Positions 32,500 through 40,922 of a stretch of 64,000 nucleotides of DNA are shown here, one piece after another (the first letter of the stretch is position 1; every line of letters starts with the position of its first letter). The notes under the pieces were generated by a model, which had not been told where the DNA came from, made no database searches, and worked only from the letters and a program-made list of their open reading frames with translations. Source of the DNA: Opitutus terrae PB90-1 (GTDB lineage: Bacteria > Verrucomicrobiota > Verrucomicrobiia > Opitutales > Opitutaceae); the NCBI RefSeq assembly GCF_000019965.1, contig NC_010571.1:4349001-4413000 (forward strand). The letters are read 5' to 3'. Both the position numbers and the translations under genes were made by a program.

Positions 32500-34377
32500 A
32501 TGCACCTCCCGCGCACGCTCGCCGTCATTATCGCCTGGCTCTGTCTCATGACCGCTCTCCACGCCGACACCGCTCCGCTCAACGTGCTCGCCCGGCCCGG
32601 GCTCAATCTGAACGGCAAGTGGGCGATGATCATCGATCCCTACGAAAACGGATACTACGACTACCGTCACCAGCCCTACGATGCCACCGAACCGGCGACC
32701 GGCGGCTACTTTCTCGACCGCAAGCCGGCGAACAAGAGCGAGCTGATCGAATACGACTTCGATACCGCGCCGACGCTCACCGTGCCCGGCGACTGGAATT
32801 CGCAGGCGGAGCGGCTCCTCTACTACGAGGGCAGCGTCTGGTACCGCCGAAAGTTCGACTACACGCCTTCGGCCGCCGACCATCGGCTCTTCCTCTATTT
32901 TGGCGCCGTCAACTACCGCGCCGACGTCTACCTGAACGGCAAAAAACTCGGTACGCACATCGGCGGGTTCACGCCGTTCGCCTTCGAGGTCACCGGCCAG
33001 GTCCAGCCCGCCGGCAATTCGCTCGTGGTGCGGGTCGACGACACGCGTCGCGTGGAAGCCGTGCCCACCGTAAACACGGATTGGTGGAACTATGGTGGAC
33101 TCACGCGCGACGTGCTGCTCGTCGAAACGCCGGCCGTGTTCATCCGCGACTACCAAGTCCAGTTGAAGCCCGGCTCATCGAACACCATTCAGGCAATCGT
33201 CCGGCTCGACCGCGCCGGGCCGGCTGCCTCGGCTGCGGTTGCCCCTGCCGCACCGGCGCCTGTTGCCGTGAGGGTCTCGCTGCCCGATCTGGGCCTCAGC
33301 GCCTCCGGTCAAACCGACGCGGACGGTGTCGCGCGCTTCGAGTTGCCCGCGCCGAACCTCGCCTTGTGGTCACCAGCAAGCCCGCGCCGCCACACCGTCG
33401 AGCTCAGCACGCCGGGAGACCGCATCAGCGAAAAGATCGGCTTCCGCACGATCGCGGTGCGGGGCGCCGACATCCTGTTGAATGGCGAATCCGTTTTCCT
33501 GCGCGGCATTTGCCTGCACGAGGAAAATCCGCTGCGCGGCGGGCGGGCCACCACCGAAGCCGACGCCCGGTTGCTGCTGGGCTGGGCCCGGGAGCTCGGC
33601 TGCAATTTCGTCCGGCTCGCCCACTACCCACACAACGAATACATGGCCCGCGTCGCCGACGAACTCGGCCTGATGCTCTGGGAGGAAGTGCCGGTTTATT
33701 GGACGATCCAGTGGGAAAACCCCGACACGCTCACGAATGCCCAGGCGCAGCTGACCGAGTTGATCATCCGCGATCGCAATCGCGCGAGCGTGATCATCTG
33801 GTCCGTGGCCAACGAGACGCCCGTCAGCGAGCCGCGCACGCGTTTCCTCAAAACGCTCGTCGATACCGCGCGCTCGCTCGATCCGACGCGGCTCGTTTCC
33901 GCCGCGATGGAGGTGCATACCGATCCCGCTGATTCGAATCACAAGATCGTCGACGATCCCTTCGGTCAGTACACGGACCTGCTCAGCTTCAACCAATACA
34001 TCGGCTGGTACGACGGGCTCCCTGACAAGCTGCCCAAGGTCCGATGGACCCTCGCCTATGAAAAGCCGGTGGTGATCAGCGAATTTGGCGCGGACGCATT
34101 GCAAGGCCTGCATGGCGACAAACTTACCCGCTTCAGCGAGGAATATCAGGCCGATCTCTACGCCCAGACGCTCGCCATGCTGCAGAAAATTCCGCAGTGG
34201 CGCGGCGCCACGCCGTGGATCCTGTGCGATTTCCGCTCGCCGCGGCGGCCGCTGGCAAACGTGCAGGATGGCTGGAACCGCAAAGGCCTGATCGGCGAGA
34301 ACGGCACGCGCAAGCAGGCGTTCAATATCCTCCGGGAGTATTACGAATCACGCCGCTTCACAGCCGTGTCGCCGTAG
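32500..34377 (+). CDS. Exported glycoside hydrolase family 2 protein
   Basis: The 625-residue product begins MHLPRTLAVIIAWLCLMTAL with signal cleavage near HAD. The GH2 sugar-binding domain (LFLYFGAVNYRADVYLNGKK, GGFTPFAFEVTG), immunoglobulin-like domain and TIM barrel (VFLRGICLHEENPLRGG, GCNFVRLAHYPHNEYM) are in order. The acid/base glutamate lies in VIIWSVANETP and the nucleophile glutamate in PVVISEFGAD. The pattern is closest to beta-glucuronidase-type GH2 enzymes; beta-galactosidase is possible. It follows the GH3 gene in the same orientation, so the pair probably acts on one polysaccharide in the periplasm. Confidence 0.92.
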   Translation: MHLPRTLAVIIAWLCLMTALHADTAPLNVLARPGLNLNGKWAMIIDPYENGYYDYRHQPYDATEPATGGYFLDRKPANKSELIEYDFDTAPTLTVPGDWNSQAERLLYYEGSVWYRRKFDYTPSAADHRLFLYFGAVNYRADVYLNGKKLGTHIGGFTPFAFEVTGQVQPAGNSLVVRVDDTRRVEAVPTVNTDWWNYGGLTRDVLLVETPAVFIRDYQVQLKPGSSNTIQAIVRLDRAGPAASAAVAPAAPAPVAVRVSLPDLGLSASGQTDADGVARFELPAPNLALWSPASPRRHTVELSTPGDRISEKIGFRTIAVRGADILLNGESVFLRGICLHEENPLRGGRATTEADARLLLGWARELGCNFVRLAHYPHNEYMARVADELGLMLWEEVPVYWTIQWENPDTLTNAQAQLTELIIRDRNRASVIIWSVANETPVSEPRTRFLKTLVDTARSLDPTRLVSAAMEVHTDPADSNHKIVDDPFGQYTDLLSFNQYIGWYDGLPDKLPKVRWTLAYEKPVVISEFGADALQGLHGDKLTRFSEEYQADLYAQTLAMLQKIPQWRGATPWILCDFRSPRRPLANVQDGWNRKGLIGENGTRKQAFNILREYYESRRFTAVSP

Positions 34378-34446
34378 ACAATCCGTCGACTCCAGCACCC
34401 GGACGGCGCTTCAGTCTCATCGTCCGTGCGGCGCGCCGACGCCGGG

Positions 34447-36030
34447 CTAAACATCGCTGAAATGCAGATCGCTTCGCCCATTGGCTCCTGCCAGCGCGGC
34501 GGCGCGCACGGGCGGAGAAGACGCCGCCCTGTTGGCCCGAGCCGCGGGAAGATCTACCACGTGTCCCGACTTGGTCCGTGTCCGCGTCGACGACTGTGCC
34601 CGCTGCACCTGGATCCCAACCAGATTCTGGAGATCAGCCACCGCCGCCCGGAGGTCCGCGGCTTGTGCGTTGAGTGCTTCCGACGCACTCGCACTTTCCT
34701 CAGCGCTGGCCGCATTGTTCTGCACCACCTTGTCCATCTGTGTCACCGCCGAATTGATCTGCTGCACGCCCTGGCTCTGTTCGCGACTGGCGGTGGCCAC
34801 ATCACCCATCAACGTGTCGACGCGGCGGACCTTGTCCACAATCTCGGTCAGCCGACCGGCGACCTTGGTGCTGATCTCGACCCCCTGCGTGGTCTTGCTG
34901 ATGGCGGCTTCGATCTTCGCGGCGCTTTCCTTCGACGCATGGGCGCTGCGTTGCGCGAGGCTCCTCACCTCGTCGGCGACGACGGCAAACCCCATCCCAG
35001 CTTCGCCGGCCCGCGCGGCTTCCACCGCCGCATTTAGTGCCAGGATGTTCGTCTGAAAGGCAATCTCGTCGATGGTCTTGATGATTTTCGCGATGTCATC
35101 GCTAGACTTCTTGATGTCGCTCATCGCCGCGTTCATCGCCTGCATTTCGCCGGCGCCGGCATCGGCGGCTTGCCGGGCTTCCCGGCCAATGGCGTTCGCC
35201 TGGGTCGCGTTCTCCGCATTCCGCTGCGTCATGCCCGCCATCTCCTCCAACGAGGAACTGGTCTCTTCCAAGGATGCGGCCTGTTCGCTCGCACCCGCAG
35301 CGAGGGACTGGCTCGAGGTGGAGACCTGTGCCGCCGCACTGGCAGTGTGCTGGGCGGTCAGCGACAGCCGGTCCACCATGGCAATCAGGGGACCGTTGAT
35401 ACCCTTTTGAATCAACCAACCGCTCGCCGCGACGATCAGCACTACGAGGCCGGCAGCGATGCCGAGCCCCCAGCGGGAGGAGGATTCGGCCATGGCCATC
35501 AGCCGGCCTGGTTCCAACTGGGTGAGGCTCAGGGCGCGGCTCATCAAGGACGCGCTGCCCTCGCCCAACCGGTTGTACAGCGGCAGCACCTTGCCCTGCA
35601 GCGCGTCCACGCCGTCCTGCTGCTGGAAATTCGCCGCCAGCGTGAAAACCTGCATCGATTGCTCCAGAAAGTCCGGCAACGTCGCGGTCAGCGTTTTTCG
35701 TCCGCTCTGCATCTCCTGGTCCTCCAGCAATCCCGCAAGTTTCTCGAGTTCGCCCCGAAGTGCCTCGCCGAGGCGCGTGAACTCCGCCTGGTCCTTCACC
35801 ACCTGATCGGAATGGATCTGGGCTGGAGCCTGACTCACCAGCGCACCTTGCCGGGCCAGCATGCGGTTAGCCCGCTCCAGCGACTCAATACTGGCCAGAC
35901 TCACCTCGCTCAAGCGCGACGCGGCACGACTCAGGCGTCGCGCTGAAGCAAAGTTCGCCAGCGACATGATGATCAACCCTGCAATGGCCAGTCCAACCAG
36001 CGCGATGACTCGAGAACGAATGGTTTTCAT
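34447..36030 (-). CDS. Methyl-accepting chemotaxis protein
   Basis: The 527-residue product starts [20 protein letters not shown] (first membrane helix), has a periplasmic four-helix-bundle-like region (about 35-185), then a second helix [21 protein letters not shown] long signalling coiled coil follows with the hairpin tip [20 protein letters not shown] and [20 protein letters not shown], which contacts CheA and CheW. A HAMP domain is short or absent. Placement in the same orientation behind a PstS-like binding protein and a phosphate-type porin suggests the receptor senses that ligand or the loaded binding protein. Start 36030 is chosen at the positively charged helix start. Confidence 0.9.
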   Translation of the reverse strand: MKTIRSRVIALVGLAIAGLIIMSLANFASARRLSRAASRLSEVSLASIESLERANRMLARQGALVSQAPAQIHSDQVVKDQAEFTRLGEALRGELEKLAGLLEDQEMQSGRKTLTATLPDFLEQSMQVFTLAANFQQQDGVDALQGKVLPLYNRLGEGSASLMSRALSLTQLEPGRLMAMAESSSRWGLGIAAGLVVLIVAASGWLIQKGINGPLIAMVDRLSLTAQHTASAAAQVSTSSQSLAAGASEQAASLEETSSSLEEMAGMTQRNAENATQANAIGREARQAADAGAGEMQAMNAAMSDIKKSSDDIAKIIKTIDEIAFQTNILALNAAVEAARAGEAGMGFAVVADEVRSLAQRSAHASKESAAKIEAAISKTTQGVEISTKVAGRLTEIVDKVRRVDTLMGDVATASREQSQGVQQINSAVTQMDKVVQNNAASAEESASASEALNAQAADLRAAVADLQNLVGIQVQRAQSSTRTRTKSGHVVDLPAARANRAASSPPVRAAALAGANGRSDLHFSDV

Positions 36031-36171
36031 GCGGTGCTTTTCTATCAATGACGAGGGGCTGCCTGGTGGCTCGCTGAGCTGCGACGCGTCTCGCGCCAGG
36101 CTCGATTGCGCAGAGCGATCCGCAACTACTGTCTCACAGGTGATTCTCGTGCGAAGATTGGGCCGTGCGGG

Positions 36172-36963
36172 CTAGTTTACGACGGACCGCGCCGCCTCGA
36201 TGACCTTGGCTTGGAGTGCGCTCGGACTGCCTTTGGTGACGAGAAAGAACGCCATGCCAACCGGCTTGTCGGTCTGCAGCACTTTCACGCCGGGCCCAAA
36301 ATTCGACTTTCCGACGAATCCGAAACCATCCGGTTTTTGCGCGACGATCGGACAGATATCGCGCGGCGTCTCGCGCTGGATGGCGGTTTTCGTCACCGCA
36401 GCCCCCAGCAGCACCTGCTCGTCCACACCGATGCGTGGGCCATTTCGCGGCCCAAGCGAGAATACGGTGATGGGTGCGTCGTGGCCGCCCACTTCTTTCC
36501 AGTTCTGAATCGCACCGGTGAGAATCTCCTTGATCTGCGCGATCGTCAGCGAACTCACGGAATTGGACGGATGCACCACGAAGAGAATCGGATCGCGGCC
36601 GATCTCAACCGGGACCAACTTGGCGAGATCAACGCTGCCCGGCTTTTCCGCATTAGCGCCGGCGGCTGCGCGTTCGATCGATCCCGTCACCATGCCTATG
36701 TCGCATGCGCCCGAGCTGACATCCTGCAATCCCTTGCCCGCATTCTTGCTGATCAGCTGCACCGGTCCTCCGGCGGACTGATCGAGCGTACTCTGTCCTT
36801 TATTCAAAGCCGCGCAGAGGGCGGCTGCCCCGCTCATGCGCAGGGGTTCAACGGCCCGGCCGACGGTAATACCGGTCAGGAGCGCAACGGAAAGCAGCAG
36901 GCAGGCGAGTCCCCGATTGGTCACGGGGGAAGAGCGAAGGTTGGAACTGAGTGGATGTTTCAT
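36172..36963 (-). CDS. PstS-like periplasmic phosphate-binding protein
   Basis: The 263-residue product has a long signal peptide (core GLACLLLSVALLTGITVGRA). The mature protein shows PstS/PBP-like pieces: MSGAAALCAALNKGQ, ISKNAGKGLQDVSSGACDIG, DPILFVVHPSNSVSSLTIAQ, IKEILTGAIQNWKEVGG and a C-terminal FFLVTKGSPSALQAKVIEAA. It probably binds phosphate or another oxyanion in the periplasm. No PstCAB genes follow, so it may serve the adjacent chemoreceptor or act with a remote transporter. It lies 53 bases after the porin gene. Confidence 0.82.
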   Translation of the reverse strand: MKHPLSSNLRSSPVTNRGLACLLLSVALLTGITVGRAVEPLRMSGAAALCAALNKGQSTLDQSAGGPVQLISKNAGKGLQDVSSGACDIGMVTGSIERAAAGANAEKPGSVDLAKLVPVEIGRDPILFVVHPSNSVSSLTIAQIKEILTGAIQNWKEVGGHDAPITVFSLGPRNGPRIGVDEQVLLGAAVTKTAIQRETPRDICPIVAQKPDGFGFVGKSNFGPGVKVLQTDKPVGMAFFLVTKGSPSALQAKVIEAARSVVN

Positions 36964-37016
36964 GATGAGGCTGCGGGCGTTAGTTCATGGGCAAAATTCA
37001 GGCAGCGCCGAGCGCT

Positions 37017-38210
37017 TCAGAAGACGACCTGTAGGCGCGAGATGAGTCGGCCTTCCTCGGCGCGGGGTCCCGGCAAATCGCCAAGCAGGTAGTTGAAGGA
37101 CAGCTTCAGATCATCGCCTTTGATCAGATAGTTGAAGCCCACCGTCCAAAGCTCGGTCGTGTCGCCGGCCAGATCACGATCGACGTCGTACACCTCATAG
37201 CGCAGCACTCCCTGCAGCAGCTTGGGAATGATCACACAACTCCCGAGCAGCGACCATCCCTCCGCGGTGTAGTCCCGGCCGATCGCGCGATCGAAGCAGG
37301 TATTGAGATACTCCGCCTGAAGTTCGAGTCGCCGATACGAGGCCTGCAGATCGACGCCCAAGCCCCGACGGTGGCCGCTGAAGCTGCCGGAGTCCCGCCC
37401 GGTGAATGCATTGATGCCGGTGGACACGCGGCCCGCGTCGGTCTGGATCCAGGTTCCGGCGACGCGCCCAACGTAGGTGAACTGGTCATTGTCGTTGGCA
37501 CTGTTGTTGGAGCCGTTGCCGTTGAACAGCCCCGCTGCATAGGTCAGGCGCGGACCGCCGACGGAACCGCTCAGCATCGCGCCGATCTGGCGCCGCAACG
37601 TGAGCTGGTCGTTCACCAGCGCTCGTTCGATCACGATGTGCTTCGTGCCGGACATCAGCTGCTCGTAGCCGAAGGGCGTCTTGAACTGGCCGACCGTCAC
37701 GGTCGCTGCCGGAAAACGGCTCCACGCCACATAAGCGTCGGTAATCTGGGCGCGATAGCCGCTGACGGTGCCGAGGGAGTTGCTGCCGAAATCGGACGTC
37801 AGGGCGAAGTCAAATCCCTCGACGAAGCTGCCCTTGACTCCGAGGCGCGCGCGACGCACCAGGAACCGGTCGCCGACGGGAAATCGAGCGTCTGGGGCAT
37901 CGCCCCACTCACCCTGCAAATGCAGAAAACCACCGATCGCGAGCTTCGCCTCCTTGCCCATCGGCACGACCGCGGCCGGCCCGGATTTCGCGGGTGCACT
38001 GGCGCCGAGTCGCTGTTTCAGTGTCGCATTCTCCTCGGTAAGCGTCGCGACCTTGGACTCGAGCGCACGAAGCCGCGTTTCCAGCTCATCGGGAGTCGCG
38101 CCCGCGAGCGCGGGAGCGGCAAGGCCCAGGGTGATAACGGCCGTGGCCAGCAGCGCTGCCCGTGCTGCCGGGCGCACGCGAAACGCGGGAGAGTTCGCAG
38201 AAGAGTGCAT
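37017..38210 (-). CDS. Phosphate-selective porin (OprP/OprO-like)
   Basis: The 397-residue outer-membrane protein has a signal peptide ending ALAG and a short coiled coil (residues about 40-68, ELETRLRALESKVATLTEEN), which is common in this family and may trimerise. A beta-barrel rich in alternating residues follows and ends in phenylalanine (LISRLQVVF), the outer-membrane C-terminal signal. Pieces such as FLVRRARLGVKGSFVEGFDF, GQFKTPFGYEQLMSG and YEVYDVDRDL match OprP/OprO porins. It is first in the porin/PstS-like/chemoreceptor cluster. Confidence 0.88.
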   Translation of the reverse strand: MHSSANSPAFRVRPAARAALLATAVITLGLAAPALAGATPDELETRLRALESKVATLTEENATLKQRLGASAPAKSGPAAVVPMGKEAKLAIGGFLHLQGEWGDAPDARFPVGDRFLVRRARLGVKGSFVEGFDFALTSDFGSNSLGTVSGYRAQITDAYVAWSRFPAATVTVGQFKTPFGYEQLMSGTKHIVIERALVNDQLTLRRQIGAMLSGSVGGPRLTYAAGLFNGNGSNNSANDNDQFTYVGRVAGTWIQTDAGRVSTGINAFTGRDSGSFSGHRRGLGVDLQASYRRLELQAEYLNTCFDRAIGRDYTAEGWSLLGSCVIIPKLLQGVLRYEVYDVDRDLAGDTTELWTVGFNYLIKGDDLKLSFNYLLGDLPGPRAEEGRLISRLQVVF

Positions 38211-38338
38211 GAGTGGGTTGCGTGGTCTTGAGGCTCAGCGACTCCGCGGAGCTGCTGCAGTCTCCCACTCGTTCGGCGCCCGGCGGCGGCACTCCACCCC
38301 AGATTGTCTGAGTAATTCTACGGGGCCGATGCCGCCAG

Positions 38339-39073
38339 TCAGCTGCGCTTTGCCACGGCCGGCAGTTCGACCACCACGCTCGCGCCGCCGGCCACGTGGC
38401 GTTGCGCCCGTACCCGGCCGCCCTGGCACTGCACCAACCTCACCAGACAGCGAAGCCCCTCATCCCGCGGCTGCGGCGGCCCTCCTCCGGAATCGAACGC
38501 CCCCGCGGCGCCCCAAGCGTGCGCCATGGTATCCCCGCCGTGGGCGCTCACCTCCAGCGCCACCCTTTCGCCCTGCGTCTTCGCCGTCACCGCAATCTGC
38601 GGATCGCCGGCCGGCCCTGCCGTTCGGACCGCGTTATCGATGAGCCAGTAAAGCATCCGTTCCAGCGCGAGCCGACTCACGCCCACCGGCGGGAGCACCC
38701 CCAGCCTCAGCGTAGCACGTGTGCGCGTGTGCGCCTGCACGTGCGCCCAGACCCGGTGGACCGCTTCCGCTGTATCCGCGGCGTAACTCGCGTAGCGTTC
38801 TTCCAACTCACTCAGTTCGCTGGCCAGCCCGGCCAGTCCTTCCAGCTGCGCCTGCAGATCGCGCAGCGCTGCCTTCGCGTGCGCGAGGTACTCCGCCTCT
38901 GCGGAGCCGGCGCCCAGTGTATTTTCGTCCAGCAACGATAGAAATCCGTTGGCAGCCGTGAGCGGATTTCGCAGGTCGTGCGTCAGGAAGCTGGCATATC
39001 CGGCCAGCCAGGCGTTGGCCGCCTCCATCCGCCGCATCCGTGCCGCCGGTGCATCGCCCGGTTCCGGCGTCAT
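38339..39073 (-). CDS. Small sensor histidine kinase, degenerate ATPase region
   Basis: The 244-residue product has a normal dimerisation/phospho-acceptor helix (ASFLTHDLRNPLTAANGFLS, with H in THDLRNP), and an N-box-like LYWLIDNAVRTAG. The glycine boxes of the ATP-binding domain are weak: only DEGLRCLVRLVQCQGGRV is left near the C-terminus. No membrane or sensing domain is present. Its ATG overlaps the response-regulator stop by four bases (ATGA), so the two are coupled. It is probably a partner kinase or phosphatase of that regulator. Confidence 0.72.
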   Translation of the reverse strand: MTPEPGDAPAARMRRMEAANAWLAGYASFLTHDLRNPLTAANGFLSLLDENTLGAGSAEAEYLAHAKAALRDLQAQLEGLAGLASELSELEERYASYAADTAEAVHRVWAHVQAHTRTRATLRLGVLPPVGVSRLALERMLYWLIDNAVRTAGPAGDPQIAVTAKTQGERVALEVSAHGGDTMAHAWGAAGAFDSGGGPPQPRDEGLRCLVRLVQCQGGRVRAQRHVAGGASVVVELPAVAKRS

Positions 39074-39786
39074 GCAGCAGGCTGCGACGACAAGGGAGCG
39101 TCGCACTCCGACGGCTCCGGCAGATACGCCAGCGGCGCATCGATCAACCCGAGGCGCGCGGCGTACAACACCAATTGGGCGACCGACCGCAGCCCGGTTC
39201 GCTTGAGAATGTTGGCCCGATGGTTCTCGACCGTGCGCGTCGACAGCGCCAGCCGGTCGGCAATCTCCTTGGACCCGAGCCCCTCGGCGACATAGCGCAG
39301 GACCTCACGCTCCCGATTGGTCAGAGCCGGTCCCGCGCCAAGCCGCATCGCGGCATGCGCTTCCTGCTGCAGCAAACGCTTCGCGCTGGCGCCGAGATAC
39401 TCCCGCCCGGCGGCGACGCTGCGCAGCGCCATCTTGAACTCATCGAACGGGGCGGTCTTCTCGAGATAGCCCTTTGCGCCGGCGGCCAGCGCTTCGCGCA
39501 CCGCCAGCGCCGACGTAATCGCGGAGAAGACCAGGACGCGCGGCGGCGGATCGATCCGGATATCCCGCACGAACCCGAGGCCGCTGCGGCCGCTCAGCAT
39601 CCAGTCCAGCACCACTACGCTCGGCCGGTGCAGCTCCGCCATGGCCAGCGCCTGTTCCACAGATTCGGCTTCCGCCACCACGTGAAACCCCGGCATCGCC
39701 GCCACGAATGCCGCCAGCATCTGGCGGATCGCCGTGTGGTCTTCCACCATCATCACCGAGACGTATCCGGGGGGTGTGACACACAT
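39070..39786 (-). CDS. NarL/FixJ-family response regulator
   Basis: The 238-residue product has an N-terminal receiver (VSVMMVEDHTAIRQMLAAFV, phospho-acceptor Asp in VVVLDWMLSGRSGLGFVRDI, conserved Lys in GAKGYLEKTAP) and a C-terminal LuxR helix-turn-helix (LTNREREVLRYVAEGLGSKE, IADRLALSTRTVENHRANIL). It is a DNA-binding transcription factor, probably paired with the small kinase that follows with a 4-base overlap. The start MCVTPPGYV was chosen because the open frame further upstream has no domain-like sequence. Confidence 0.9.
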   Translation of the reverse strand: MCVTPPGYVSVMMVEDHTAIRQMLAAFVAAMPGFHVVAEAESVEQALAMAELHRPSVVVLDWMLSGRSGLGFVRDIRIDPPPRVLVFSAITSALAVREALAAGAKGYLEKTAPFDEFKMALRSVAAGREYLGASAKRLLQQEAHAAMRLGAGPALTNREREVLRYVAEGLGSKEIADRLALSTRTVENHRANILKRTGLRSVAQLVLYAARLGLIDAPLAYLPEPSECDAPLSSQPAA

Positions 39787-40048
39787 AGGATGGCAATAGC
39801 ATTCGACCTGCGCCGGTCGGAGTTGATCGGGATCTGGGAGGAAACACCTACCATTCGCGCCCTTGATCGTCAGTATTAGCACCGTGCCACAGGCCTGACG
39901 CCCAGGCGATCTATTCGTCTCCACCGACTCCTGACCTTCGCCGGAGCCACGTTTTGACTTTGCATGCGTCCGGGGTGACGTGACTGACGTGCACCCCGCG
40001 AATCGCCAGCTGAACGCGGTCGACGCGTCGCCTCGGAGCGGCCGGCAC

Positions 40049-40867
40049 ATGCTCAAGGCCACAGCGGAGCGTTCACCCAGGACGTGGCATTCGGCGTTGA
40101 CCGCAACGGCTCGAGCGCGGGCTGCGCGCGGTCGATCGCGGCGGATCGCGCTGCTCGCCATTCTGGCCGGCACCGGCCTGACTAGCACCGGTGCGCAACC
40201 GACCAACGACCTCGACGCATTCGAGACCTGCGAAGCCATCCGTGCTGGGTTTCGCGCGTTTCGGCACGACGCGTTTCCGGAGGGCAAGTGGACCTGCGAA
40301 GCGGGAGTGCTGCGCAGCGTCAAGGGGCAGCGAGTCGACCTGATCACCCGCGGCGAATACCAGGACTTCGAGCTGGAGTTGGAGTGGAAGGTCAGCTTCG
40401 GCGCCAACAGCGGAATCATGTACGGCGTGACCGAAGCTGCGACGGAGACGTATTGGTCCGGGCCGGAAATGCAGATCAACGACGATCCACACCATCCCGA
40501 CGGTTTGCAGCCGAAAACCTCCGCCGGCGGTCTCTACGACCTGATCGGCCCCAGCGATCGCGGCGCGTTCAAGCCGACCGGTGACTACAATCACATCCGA
40601 ATCGTGAGTCGCTCCGGTCACGTTGAGCACTGGCTCAATGGCATCCGCGTGGTCGCCTATGAGTGGGACAGCCCTGAACTTCGCGCGCTCATCCAGCAGA
40701 CGAAGTTCGCCCAGGCCCCGTTGTTCATGAAACAGCGGCGCGGACACATCGCGCTGCAGAGCGAGGGCGACGAGGTCTGGTTCCGGCACATCCGCATCCG
40801 GCGACTGTCGCCGGACGCATCGGATAAACGGACGTCGGCTGCCGATGCGGGTCCCGCGGCAAAGTAG
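40049..40867 (+). CDS. Exported DUF1080 (3-keto-glycoside hydrolase-like) protein
   Basis: The product has DUF1080/concanavalin-like sequence: FRHDAFPEGKWTCEAGVLRS, GEYQDFELELEWKVSFGANS, GIMYGVTEAATETYWSGPEM, and GGLYDLIGPSD. These are lectin-like domains, some of which hydrolyse 3-keto-disaccharides, and are very abundant in verrucomicrobia. A signal peptide core RRIALLAILAGTGLTSTGAQ lies behind an unusually long basic N-terminus; MTDVHPANRQ at 39980 is an alternative start. It should be periplasmic. It is divergent from the response-regulator pair and convergent with hrpB. Confidence 0.85.
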   Translation: MLKATAERSPRTWHSALTATARARAARGRSRRIALLAILAGTGLTSTGAQPTNDLDAFETCEAIRAGFRAFRHDAFPEGKWTCEAGVLRSVKGQRVDLITRGEYQDFELELEWKVSFGANSGIMYGVTEAATETYWSGPEMQINDDPHHPDGLQPKTSAGGLYDLIGPSDRGAFKPTGDYNHIRIVSRSGHVEHWLNGIRVVAYEWDSPELRALIQQTKFAQAPLFMKQRRGHIALQSEGDEVWFRHIRIRRLSPDASDKRTSAADAGPAAK

Positions 40868-40922
40868 CCGCTGCCTGGTCCGATTTCCGTCGCCCGGTCG
40901 AACGCGATCGCACCGCGCCCGC

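Noticed and set aside
39787-40479. N-terminal extension of the response regulator
   Set aside because: The upstream frame is antisense to the DUF1080 gene and shows no domain; the receiver starts right after ATG 39786.
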